64,000 nucleotides of DNA from Dichotomocladium elegans. Lineage: Eukaryota > Mucoromycota > Mucoromycetes > Mucorales > Lichtheimiaceae. Below, piece after piece: positions 34,011 to 44,909 of this stretch; position 1 is the stretch's first letter; every line of letters starts with the position of its first letter. Location: NCBI GenBank assembly GCA_025716815.1, contig JAIXMN010000002.1:620001-684000 (forward strand). The letters run 5' to 3'. The notes beneath the pieces are model-generated. The model saw nothing but the letters and a program-made list of their open reading frames with translations, made no database searches and was not told the origin of the DNA. The position numbers were made by a program, and so were the translations under genes.

Positions 34011-37000
34011 TTAATTGCCATTGTCGCTCTCATCTTCCCTGTCCGTCCATCCCACATATTCCTCCCCTAACTCTGGAAGATTGCTCTGTCCATAGGCCCA
34101 TTGCAAAATATTCGCGTCGCGATTTATGAGATACTGCTCATATGGGCCTTTTTGGTCATCGTTGAGCGCTGTAGAAAAGTCTGGAACGATATGTACTTGC
34201 ATCTTGATGCGCGACACTGGGAAAACAGCAAAAGCAGTATGTCCGACTTCAGGTGGCAGCAAAACTTGTAATCCGCTTGCATGCCGTTTGTCGGCGTGTC
34301 TGAAAAGTTCAACATAGCAGAAGTCCGTGGGCGCCATTCTCTGACCGTCGACAACTCTTCGAGCTTTAAACAAAAGATGTACTTGGGCAAAAATATCTTT
34401 GTCATGACTATTTTGCAGCTGCACAAAGTCAAACTGGTCAACACCTCGAAACTGAGGATAAGCCCGGATAGTGTATGAGTACTGATCGCCATCAACGTCT
34501 ACTGCAGTGATCATTAGAGCATTGTACACTACGATCTATGTTTGATAATATATTTAGCGAAAGGACGGAGAGCAAGGTGATTGCAACCTTGCCTTGTCTT
34601 CGACCCGTGGCAGATTTTTCACAGCAACAGATGACATGCGGCCATCCTGGTAATCAAGCTCTGTACGCAACAATGTTTTCAACCTCCTGAACATTCCCTT
34701 CTGGTTTTTCAAGTCGTTAAAAGAAATGGGTGCACCATTATTTCGACACGAACGGAGTGAGAAAGTTGGATATAATTGCTTTTCAGAGGAGGAGGCTGCT
34801 GCTGCTGTCTGACTAGGTGGTTGGGCCAATGGTTTCAAGTGGTAGTATTGGTCATCAAGAAGATCGCGGTAAAAAATATAAGTACTGAGCTATGAGATTG
34901 ATTGCATAGTATTGTGTTATTTCGGACTCGTGCACTTGATATATGTTTATGTCATGTACAAACCTGATGGATAAAAGTGGTGCTACTGAAATTCACATGT
35001 TTTGCTGGGGCCTTTGCATCATACCGATGTTGTCTCTCCGAGCTACTTGTGCTATACCCAGCTACAACGCCATACCGTCGTATGTCTCCGCAGTATTTAC
35101 TCAACATATGGTTTTTTGGAAAGCGCATTTTGCTCTATATCGGCTTATAAGTATTGCTGGTCCGGAAATGTAATAGGATAACAATTACTTTTGACCAACG
35201 CTCGAAAATCCGAGAATACTTATGGTATAGTCGAAGAGACTCTTCCATATCCGTTAATGTGCTCTCAGAATGTTCTTTGGCAGTAGCCTGGAAGAAAAAG
35301 TCTATGAAATGGCGGATACAGACGGCAACTTGCAATGGGACCAAATCATGTACGCAGCACATCAAAATCTGGTAGAATTTAGTTCGAGCTTAGCACCAAT
35401 ACTTTGTACTTACACCCATGTGGTCCTTTAGCTCGGAAAACGTAGGATTCTTCAGTGAAGATAGCATAAATCCACGCTTAAAAGGATGCATGCTTTGAAA
35501 TGGAGGGATAAGTGATGCTCTATATAGTACATGTGGTTTCGTTGGTTGTCTGTAAAAAAGCAGTAGTGCAGTCCTACCTTTCACTTATGATTTTTATCTT
35601 TTTCTTGCCGTCAGGCATGCTCAAAAATATACTGTCGACACAGTCCAAGAGATGACGATACACGCCTCCAAGCTGATGCAAATCATCAGTAGTCAATGCA
35701 GCGTGGATATCTACTAAGGGAATATCCCAAAAAGCGTTCTATGAATCCAGCTAGTTAAAGCTCACATCGTATTATCCATATGTATTAGAAACCAAACCTT
35801 TACAAGTTGCGTGGAATTTTCGGCCATAAGTGAATCCGCACCTGCTTTGTCCCCGGTTTTTATCATGTTGACGGCACGGTAGTATGCATTCTTTGTATCA
35901 TGAGCACTCCTTGTCAATTTGTTGAGTTTTTCCTCTGAGCAGAACAAATGAAACTCGGATGCTGGAATCTTACAGCGAGGACAAGGACGCCCAGAAAGAG
36001 TGCCTTTCACATTAGCAAGTAATTTTCTACAGTACACATCTGAATTAGTAAACATTGTAAACTGATGATGATGCACTTACTGCTCAGGAAAGTCGGCAAT
36101 ATAACATGATACGACTGGAATGCATTGGTATTGTTGTCCATGTGGACCAGTCATCCTGAAGGACCGAATAGAACTGCCGAATTCATATACATTATAACAT
36201 GTTCATTCCCAGCATTTGTAATGATCGCCCCACTAAGAGACTACCTTTCGCTATCAACATTTCTAAATTTCTTTAGCATTAATGTCATGCAGTGGTGCAC
36301 TATTGCGTTCTTTGCAACACTGAACCAGATTGGTGCTGTTGTCCCCGCTTGCGGTTTCCACTCAATCGCGGGCAGTAAACCAAGTACCCGAGTGGCATGT
36401 GCTACTTTCTGCTCTCTCACCTTAGCAGGTATGTTCCCTAATATTTAAGACATGTTTTAGCGTAAAATATAAATAGTGTACTTAAGTCTGTACCGAGTTT
36501 CAAATAAACTGGCCACGCCTTATGGCGAGCATTGACTGACACTAACGTCTGGTCTGACGCTAGCATCAAAGGAAGGACGACGTATCCAGGGAATTTTAGC
36601 TATTGGAGAATATATTTCTTAATCCATCCTTGTTAGTTCCGATTGAGCAGTACCTGCGTTTTCTCCCACCAAGTGCCTGTTGAGAAGTCACTAAACACTC
36701 GCTCGCCATTGCGGGTGTGAATTTCCGGTGTCAAATTCATGCACTCCCAGAAACGCGGATGCGCGAAGAGATGCTGCGTTAGGTCATGTATGTCGCGGCA
36801 GCTAAAGTATAATGGACCAACGGCGTCTTGAAACTCTTGGACACGGCCTAACGGGAAATCAACGACATCCTCCAAGTTGATGAGATAATCGCTAAATGGC
36901 TAAATGTACCCATGTGAGCCTATTACTGTTCCATTAGGCATAAAGTTGCTCATACCGTAAGTCCACATTCATCAGCGTCTTTAATCAGTTGGTCCCTCAG

Positions 37001-37680
37001 TTCTTTAATGCTTCTGCATTTGAAAAGCTGTTTTTTGCTGCCTGACCGCTGAGCAGTAGTTTCTAATAGGTATATATGCCTATGTTCATGTATATGATAG
37101 TCAGTTCTGCTCCTAAGAATTTCAATGTCTAATCCTTACTCTTTGTAAGCCTTGTTGGAAAGATTATTCTCCATTGCAAACATAGCCGCCATATATTCGA
37201 TGTCTGTCATTTTACCGTGGGGTGCATGCAATATGAGAGGTCTATCGCCATACACTATGTATCCTGCCTGGTAAATACTACGTGACATAATATGCGTGGT
37301 TTCTTACCGACTGGCCTACCAACAGATTTTTTGATAAGCTTAGCTTCCGCGTTGCTAGTTTTGTTCAAAGGGGTTGCTGTTGAATATCCGAGTAAAAACA
37401 CATCTGAGTCATCAACGCTTCTCATGTCATTATTAGCAGACAGATCGGTTCTCGGTTTCTTTAGCTTTATAAGATTGTTAATGTGATGAGATGTACATGT
37501 TGAGATAAGCACATTAACCTTGTGGGTTGATATAGAAAGTTGCTCAGGCTGACCAGGATCCAAGTATGATGATGGATTGTCATCTGGATGTGATACTGAC
37601 CAGTGTTGCCGGAGACCAAAGGATTTAAAGCGCTTATTTTTATAGACACAGTCGCGATGAATGCAACGCTCAGTACTCAT
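34011..37680 (-). CDS. Plavaka-like transposase (multi-exon)
   Basis: Plavaka proteins are DDE-type transposases of fungal DNA transposons. The N-terminus (37680) begins MSTERCIHRDC and has a C2H2-type finger (C-x4-C, then FGLRQHWSVSH). Central exons give VGPLYFSCRDIHDLTQHLFA and VLGLLPAIEWKP. Then come GPHGQQYQCIPVVSCYIADF followed by PEQ, and KLLANVKGTLSGRPCPRC. The next exon reads FWDIPLVDIHAALTTDDLHQ, then LGGVYRHLLD. The DFPEQ-x-LLA...CPRC and DIHxALTxDxLHQL blocks are the family hallmarks. The C-terminal exon (34529-34011) reads YPQFRGVDQFDFVQLQN and ends in an acidic tail. Roughly ten exons are needed. I did not see a definite disabling mutation, but not every junction was resolved, so intactness is open. 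Confidence 0.75.
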
Positions 37681-37936
37681 TTGGGGATATGTCGAAAGAG
37701 AGTTCTAAGAGGTGGGGGAAAGACGATGGGAAATATCTCTCCATCATAGAGCAGGAACCGCTGACCTAACTGAAGAAGGGTAGGTCAAACGTGCTTGAAT
37801 CTCAGCAACCTGAAAAATTTACTTCCATAGCTGTTTAACGCCAACGCTAAACAACATTACTGTTTAAATACCCCAGTCATCTCCAGAAACGCGAAGACCC
37901 ATGTGTATTTCCTTTGGTTTAATCCACTTTTCTAAT

Positions 37937-39347
37937 ATGCCTCAACAAAGAATCAGTAAGGTAGCCGGGTTCACTCTAGACGATGCTCCAAGAAACCATG
38001 AGCAAACCTCTCTTGCCTCGCATCGGCTGTGAGTTAGGAAAAAATATGCTATGGTTTGAAAATAACACTCCCAGTAGCAACCGCAGAAAGGACAAAAATA
38101 CCAGCCGATCCATTGAAGTGCTGCCGAGGAAAAAAGCACGGACTGCTCTGTCTGTTTCCATTTCTGATACAGACTCTGACACGGTAGAAGATAGCCCGTC
38201 ATCTGAATCAATAAATGAAAGAAGCAAATGCGTTGAGTATGGAGACGAATCCGATTTGGACGCATCTTCGATTATAAGTATCCCACCACGTGAGGAGAAC
38301 CCCATGTATTCGCAAGTAGTTGATTTCAACTTGCAAAGGTAAAATATCTTCCAACAACATTCTAGCGTTGACAATTTTGTTGAAAACAGTTTCACTAGAT
38401 TCAAAATCGACATTCGCCAGTGGACTGGCGGGGATGGCAAGAACGCTCTTGAAAAATCAGTCAAGAGATATGTGTTTTCCGAAGAAGCTTTTCCCAGCCA
38501 TAATCAAGTACACAAACTGTGTCTTAACATAAGCAAGGCCATCATGGGATATCAAGTTCAAGATGATTTACTAGTCCTAGACAAGGGAGTCGTGAAAGAG
38601 GTATAAGTAATTCATTAGCTACATTATCACAACTTGCAATTAACGGTCTTGGTAGGCTCGAAGAATTATTACAACCACAAGATCAAACGCACATGGCAGC
38701 ATGGTGCGCATTCTCACACAGTTCGACTTCTCAAAACATGGAGCTCTCCCAAAAGACGCAAAGCATAGATGCTACAAGCAATATGAGTATCTGCAAGACG
38801 CGAAACGGTATTTGTTTGCATTTTACAGCCATATCAGAGGTGTTGCCAATATATGGTATATATTAACAATTTACACTAGCTTTGCTCGCTGCGGCTTTAG
38901 GTCAGACGGAGCATTGATGCAAAATTCTTGTATTGGAGAATGTCTCCATAAGCTAATGTTTAACATCAAAGGCGGAAAGCCCCGTTTGGTGTTCCGAGAT
39001 AGTCCGCTAACAAAGCCTATGTTAGCATTTGTTTACTCCACAGTAAGCTTTAATTAATTAGAGGAAACCGACACCGGTGGCTGACATATGATTAGATGAT
39101 GTACAGGATTATCAAGGAAGAAAAACTCGAGCGCATTAGGCCAGGCTACACTGATGCTTTTGCCGAGGACTCCCACTGGCATTTTTTGTACAAGGACATC
39201 CAGACTTGCCCAGCTGTAGATTGGGAGTTGGCATTGGCTTATCAGCAATCTGTAGTTGACAATTTGGAGAACCCAGGAGGAAATCAACCCAATGATAGCA
39301 TGACAGGATGCTACGACGCAATTTTAGCAGATGCCCCAATGGAATAA
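37937..39347 (+). CDS. hypothetical second ORF of the Plavaka-like element
   Basis: I do not recognise this protein. Joined open segments on the plus strand encode a Ser/Asp-rich acidic region (VSISDTDSDTVEDSPSSES) after a basic patch (RKDKNTSRSIEVLPRKKAR). A globular part follows (QYEYLQDAKRYLFAFYSHIR; GGKPRLVFRDSPLTKPM), ending DAILADAPME at 39347. It diverges from the transposase with about 250 bases between starts and lies inside the same subterminal repeats, so it is probably a transposon accessory gene. The ATG at 37937 or 37984 may start it. Introns near 38342-38390, 38600-38655 and 39045-39095 are inferred, not proven. Confidence 0.45.
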
Positions 39348-39454
39348 TAAATGATCCTTATCCATCTGTCCTAAAAATGACATTATATATTAACATATAT
39401 GACATATTTTTACCTGAGCGATCGAGCTTACAGGATCTGCAGAGCAATTCAACC

Positions 39455-39620
39455 ATTCACGCCGTGCAGTACGCTGCAGTTGAACGCTATTACGTGCAGT
39501 ACATAGCACTTAAATGGTATTCCGTGCAGGACACTGGAAAGAAATTTGGATTGTGCAGTGCCTTAAATGGAGGGGGGGGTATCCATTCAGCCATTTAGTC
39601 CATTTACGCCCTGCAAGGCT
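39455..39620 (-). repeat. right subterminal repeat region of the Plavaka-like element
   Basis: On the minus strand the motifs GGCACTGCAC, TGTCCTGCACGG, CCATTTAAGTGC, GTACTGCACG and CGTACTGCACGG recur at spacings of about 20-40 bases. They mirror the left end. A run of eight or more G lies at about 39571-39579. Confidence 0.5.
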
Positions 39621-39640
39621 AGTGCAAGCTTTTTAGTAAA

Positions 39641-40241
39641 ACAGGATGTTGGTATATTCGCGCCATCGAAATGAAAAACAGTGGAAAGGGACCAGAGACC
39701 TCGGTAACAGGAGTGATAGTAATGTATTTTTCTATGGGAAGCAGAACAGGTGTGATTTCAGTAAGATTTAGCGCTTCAGAGCCACTCACACAGTGGCTCA
39801 GAGGTAACAGAGATCGACTTTTCTTCATTACCCCTTCTGTTGCGGATCATATTTCAAAACATCATCCGTATTGCAGAGGCTTGACGAATAGAAGAAGGAG
39901 CCGTAGCCTCGCTTATGTTTCGGCGTAAAAAAGATGTGAGGGGGAGGATCCAAATCTTCATAGGCAATGAAGTGTTGAATACATGGAAAAGTTCACCAGA
40001 GAACGTATAGAGGACTACTGAAAAGATTTGGTGGACTTGAGTGTGTGCAGAACAACACTCCATCCATGGACGAAAACTCATTTGCAGTATCAGGCACTCT
40101 GGTGCGCTTTAAGTTGTCCCTCCATTTTTAGACATTCGGATAATGCATCTATGAAATTTACAGAATACCTTCTTACACGGCTTCTCTTCTACCTCATAAA
40201 CAGAATTTCTTGTAGAAAGCGGAAGTATATTGCATTCCTCA
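39641..40241. other. intergenic upstream of the BORCS8-like gene
   Basis: About 600 bases without recognisable coding sequence. It must contain the promoter of the downstream gene; no clear element was identified. Confidence 0.4.
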
Positions 40242-40840
40242 ATGGCATCACCGAATGACATCGGCCCCGCATCTCCATCTGCACAATCATCTCACAGAAG
40301 TCCACGCATACCGGGATCCTTTTCTTCGCCAACACTTACGCTTTTCCAGGCCTCGCCATCATTTGCAATGGACCAATTGTCGTCCTTGGCTCGAAAGGCC
40401 CCAAGTCTCAGTGCGCTGAGTGCAGCAGTATTCAATAATCAGCCACTTGACGAGGCAGAACGGCGGCAACAAATCGAGACAAGTGTTCAGCAAGGTATGC
40501 GTGTGTGCGCATGAGTTTTTTTTTTCTTTGTCATACTTCGTCTACAGCTGTTTTTCGTTATGTAAAAGCAACCACAGGGATGATCACCACAGCAAAACTG
40601 GCGTTTAACGACTGTTCACTCGGTCTATATCAGGTCGCAGACCATATACAACGCAAGGTGCCTATTTTGGTCGAGGACAAGAAGAAGCTACAGGGGCTAA
40701 GGAGATGTGTGACCACTGCTGATTCGGATCTCGAAGACGCACGCAGGATGGTCGGCGAGATTGAGCAACTCGAGTCTTTTCATCAAATATCCACAATGCT
40801 GAGAGCGTCTCTCGATATTGCAAGGAGTATTAAAAAATAA
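40242..40840 (+). CDS. BORCS8: BORC complex subunit 8 homologue (MEF2BNB-like)
   Basis: BORC is the lysosome-associated complex that recruits Arl8 and kinesin in animals; BORCS8 is a small helical subunit. Two exons (40242-40494 and 40546-40840) encode about 180 residues. A Ser/Pro-rich N-terminal extension is followed by a domain with the pattern of human BORCS8. NDCSLGLYQVADHIQRKVP corresponds to the animal NEPSVALYRLQEHVRRSLP segment. Later come SDLEDARRMV and FHQISTMLRASLDIARSI, matching the FRSVEGLLKQAISIRDHM end. Coiled-coil propensity is high. The first ATG of this frame, at 40242, is used. The gene converges on the peroxiredoxin gene (gap 192 bases). Homology rests on one short domain, so confidence is moderate to good. 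Confidence 0.72.
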
Positions 40841-41032
40841 TTAAAACATTCCGTTGAATGACGTGAAGGGCGTGAAGTCACATGTGACCAAAGAGGGCGA
40901 TCCGAAACACCATTTCGGATATCCGTAGCCAGCACAAAAGGTCTCAGGCCTGCCCCATAAAAAGAAGAGATATGCTTTTTATTTATGTGTGTGCGTCATC
41001 ATTTCACCAGATGGGACCGAGTGATGATCGGT

Positions 41033-41809
41033 TTAGTTGGCAGCCTGGAAGTATTCCTTGGACTTCTTAACGTCGGGCTTGATGGTAGCGCTGCCCTTCT
41101 GCCAGTTGGCAGGGCACACCTCACCGTATTTATCCGTAAACTGGAAAGCCTCGATAAGGCGCAGGATTTCATCGACATTACGGCCAACAGGCAAGTCGTT
41201 GATGGTGATCTGGCGGATGATACCTTCGGGGCTGATGATGAAAAGACCTAAGCATTATATATACAATGTTATTTACGAAACTGTCTTACGCATATTGTTC
41301 TTGAGACTTACCACGAAGAGCAACACCATCATCCTCAAGGAGCACACCATACTCACGGGCGACCTTCTTGGTCTTATCGGCAACGATGGGAATCTTCATC
41401 TGACCAAGACCGCCCTCCTTACGAGGCGTGTTGATCCAAGCCAAGTGGCTGAACTCTAGACACATTAGGGGAGGGACGATCAGATCGTATCTGCGATTTA
41501 GGCGCGTCAATTTTGTGGGGCTTACCAGAGTCAGTCGAAGCGGCAATGACAGCGGTGTTCAGCGCCTCGAACTCCTTGACACGATCCGAGAAGGCAAGGA
41601 TCTCAGTGGGGCAGACAAAGGTAAAATCCATGGGGTACCAGAAAAACACGACATATTTACCCTTGTAGTCCGAGAGCGAGACGTTCTTAAACTCGCCATC
41701 AACGACAGCGGGAAGAGTGAATTGGGGAGCGGGCTCTTGAACTTTGGCGACTAGAAGAAAAAATGTTGGAACAGGCAAGGACTTGTGAGCTCTTTTTCTG
41801 CTTACCCAT
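41033..41809 (-). CDS. TSA1: typical 2-Cys peroxiredoxin (Tsa1/PRDX1 type)
   Basis: Peroxiredoxins reduce peroxides with thioredoxin as donor. Four exons are supported: 41809-41806, 41750-41527 (approx.), 41455-41312 and 41247-41033. The first coding exon is only ATGG; a GTAAG donor follows directly. The protein reads [36 protein letters not shown] has the peroxidatic Cys and [17 protein letters not shown] the family loop. [20 protein letters not shown] and GEVCPANW with the resolving Cys follow. It ends [10 protein letters not shown]. The length, about 195 residues, is normal and all catalytic residues are present. The GGLG loop and a C-terminal segment resembling the YF motif suggest a sensitivity-type eukaryotic enzyme that can be over-oxidised. 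Confidence 0.93.
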
Positions 41810-42588
41810 TGTTTGGATACGAAAGAGAAAGAGAAGGTCAATAAGGGAAGAAAGCATAAAAATATCCCTTTATACTCTGTTTCACAGTCGGGGTTGATGT
41901 CCACGTCAGGGTTTATGCTGCCTGCAAGAAGCTTTTACCCTTTCACCTAGTCAAGAACGCAAATAGCCAATCGGATTGTCACGTATTTGGGACACCGCGC
42001 CCTTGGATTGCTAACACCAAACCAGCCAATCAATTTACCAATATCGTCATTGTTCACGTCTCTGATCAAGATAAGGTGAGTGTTGATCACGATCATCAGC
42101 TTCGTTCTCAGTTACGATGCTTTCTTGCTGTCTCGCTCCATCACACGCATACATTCATGCCAAGCATCCGCTTTTATACGACGCAAGAAGCCTGCCTGTA
42201 AGGATTCTGGTGAATAGAAAGCGACTTGAGTGATAAATAGAGCGGATGATGCAAAGCGAGCTGATTGAAAAAGGGAAAAGGCCGACAGCATTCTCTTTTA
42301 CACAAAAACTGCTGATGTCTGTCTGTCAGTCACCCAAGTTCTTTTTTTTTTCCCACACGCCGTTTCAAAAAAGCACAGACGACACCCATGTGAATATAAA
42401 AGGTAATAAAAAAAGGGGAAAAGATTCCCAAATTCTTTTCTATTCCGGTAAAAGAAAAGAAACACCGCCTCAGGCCGTAAACCCCGAGATCAAATTAAAA
42501 ACTAGTTCGGGCGGGCTGGAATGAAAACAGATACCTTTGTTGCTCTTCTGTAAACCGAACAAGTAAAAGATAAATTCGTTCATCGCCG
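41810..42588. other. intergenic, divergent promoter of peroxiredoxin and arrestin genes
   Basis: These 779 bases separate two divergent genes and should hold both promoters. Purine-rich and T-rich runs occur at 42330-42430. No additional gene is supported. Confidence 0.5.
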
Positions 42589-44222
42589 ATGAACCTGAAG
42601 AAGATCTCGCAATCGAACTTGTCGTTTGACCCGCTCAAACCTGTCATTCTGCGCGGTCCGCCCAATGAAGATGTCAAGACCGTCTTTTCGGGCAATGTAG
42701 TTCTGTCATTGCCAAAAGTCACAAAGATCTCAAGCGTGGCGGTGACATTTCGATGCACCGCCAACACCTATTGGCCAGAAGGTAAACGACGACGCTTTGA
42801 AGAAGGAACAGTCAACTAACTGGCGTGATTTGGTACAGGTATTGGCACTCGAGGGACAAGGCTCACGTCCGAAAAGGTGCTTAGCGAACAAACCCTGGTC
42901 ATCATTGAGGAGCCAACGCAGCTGCCACCCGGCACGCACCGCTTCCCTTTCGGCTTCCTTGTACCAAATGTAATGAATATCTACGTACATTCTCACCTAC
43001 TCATACTCATATCAATACACAATAGTCCATCGTGGAGTCGATTGACGACGTCTATGGCCGAGTACGACACACAGTAGAAGCACGTGTTATTCGTCCCGGC
43101 ATTTCTTTGCTGAATTCCTGGACTACCTCTAAGACTGTGCTTGTCTTGCGTACCTACCTCTCTAACTCGCTGTTGACGAACAATTCAATTCATGACCTTT
43201 CACGGACACTGGAGAAGCGCATCGCTCCAGCCGATCTCCAGGTCGTTATTGAGCAAGCGGCATTCTCTGCAGGCGATGCTTTCCATATGCGGACCATCAT
43301 TCAGCCTCAGATGAAGCACGTCCGGTTGGAACACATGGAAGTTGTGGTGGGCGAACACTTTCGCTATATGGATATTGAGTCCCGTGCACAACGTAATGGA
43401 CACGAACACTTTCCTCTCGAGTTTCGATCGTCATCAAGTTTAGTAGACGAGTATACTGACACGACAAACGAAATACGACACATCTTTTCGAGTTCATCAC
43501 CATCAAACAAGACAAGAACCAATGAACTGCCAGCCATTGGTGACACTTTTGCTCACCGACTAACTTTTGCAACCCCGACCTGTCACCAAAATATCCACCA
43601 TTCCACCACCCACTACAAGGAGATCCAATTCCGGCACGATCTGACGGTGAAATTAACCTTGTCGTTCCCCAACGAGGGCGAGAACGCGTGTTCATCCAGT
43701 TCTGCCGGGTCTGGGGCATCATCTTCAAGTGCATCTAGTTCTACTTCCTCTTTTGTGGTTCCAGAGGAGGGCCAGCTCGGACAGCAGGACCAAGGTGCGT
43801 CTACGAGCGGTTCGTGGCATCAAATGCTGTCGAAGTTCCGTGTCAGTCGCGAGAAGGGTAAAGACAAGAACCGGATCTATGACACAATCGTCTTTGAAGT
43901 GCCTATCAGCGTGTTTGATTGCCGCTTAAAAGAAGATTTTGGAAGACTTCCCTCTTATTTTGAACTTGGCGTCACTCCACAGCTGCCACAAGCCGTGGAG
44001 GGTGCCATCTCCAAAAAGAAGAAGAAGAAGACGAGCAAGACAAAGTGGCCAGCCCGTCCGGAGATTGACCTCCCGCATCAGGATCCGCATACCTATTTGT
44101 GCGATTGTTACCATGACTTTGCTCGGCAAATGCAGTACGCGTCTCAAACGCCGTTTCTGGTGACATCCAACTTGCCACTCGAACGAGTTCCGTCATTACC
44201 ACCACCGAGATATGTTAAATGA
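42589..44222 (+). CDS. alpha-arrestin domain protein with C-terminal PPxY motif
   Basis: Alpha-arrestins (ART proteins) recruit Rsp5/NEDD4-type ubiquitin ligases to plasma-membrane transporters. Exons are 42589-42781, 42839-42969 and 43026-44222. The N-terminal arrestin lobe has DPLKPVILRGPPNEDVKTVF, FSGNVVLSLPKVTKISSVAV and LPPGTHRFPFGFLVPN, the last being the conserved GxHxFPFxFxLP-type strand. The C-lobe includes RTIIQPQMKHVRLEHMEVVV. A Ser-rich low-complexity insertion lies at about 43690-43760 and a Lys-rich patch (KKKKKKTSK) at about 44013-44040. The protein ends LPPPRYVK, which contains PPRY, a PPxY-type WW ligand placed as in ART adaptors. The length is about 505 residues. The cargo is unknown. 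Confidence 0.85.
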
Positions 44223-44329
44223 TTTATGTTTCTTTAGATGACAACTTCTTGTCAATTAGACTTGATACCCTCCTTTCGCTTACAAAACGTAAAGTAATTC
44301 ACTACCCATAATCTCTTTCCCCCCTAAAA

Positions 44330-44668
44330 TTACGCCGTAACAAAACATGCAATTAAAAGCTCATTTGTCTCCAAGGAATGGACACCGCCCGAGGATTTAC
44401 ACAGAGCGAGTTTAATGTACGTGTAACCATAGGGCAACGCGTTGAGTTGCCAGATATGGTGGCTACTTTCATCGATGTAGTAGCCATGGTCATTGGTACC
44501 ATTTTGAAAGCGTTACTATCCTTCGCCAAAAGCAAGTCTCACATATCGTAAAAGCACAGCTGCTAATATGCAAGAGAAAGAATGAGAAAAAAAAAAGAAA
44601 TCAAACCGTGTGTACCGATGCACCTTGTGCATTTCACCCACGTTTTGGCCATCATCTGAATTCGGCAT
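44330..44668 (-). CDS. possible small spliced gene, unrecognised
   Basis: On the minus strand a non-ORF-track frame from about 44510 down to the TAA at 44330-44332 reads NGTNDHGYYIDESSHHIWQL then NALPYGYTYIKLAL. It looks protein-like, unlike the overlapping open frame, which is Met/Thr-rich. Upstream, ATG at 44668 opens MPNSDDGQNVGEMHK with a GT donor after it. A final join between these parts would need an unusually short intron (27 bases), so either the gene is broken or the model is incomplete. No family recognised. Confidence 0.3.
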
Positions 44669-44909
44669 ATGTCAATTAATGTCATCACACAAAAGCTGAC
44701 GGCGGTTTTATCATGCCGGGACAAAATGGGAGATGGCTTTATCACATAATGAGTCCATGCGCACACGCATACAATATATAAATATATCTGAGGATATTGT
44801 CTCTCTTTCTCTTTTTTTTATTTCTTATCTTCTTCCTTGCTATCCTTTCCTTTAGCTTATCCTCCCCAACCAGTCCTTTCCTTTATTCATTTATAGTATA
44901 TTTTTCATC

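Larger units (their letters stand above)
33640..39640. mobile_element. Plavaka-like DNA transposon with two ORFs
   Basis: The region holds a Plavaka-type transposase on the minus strand and a divergent second ORF on the plus strand. Both ends are rich in related short motifs (TGCACTGCACG, TGTCCTGCACGG, GTACTGCACG) in opposite sense. That fits the subterminal repeats common in CACTA-like and Plavaka elements. I could not fix exact terminal inverted repeats or target-site duplications, so the limits are approximate. Confidence 0.6.
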
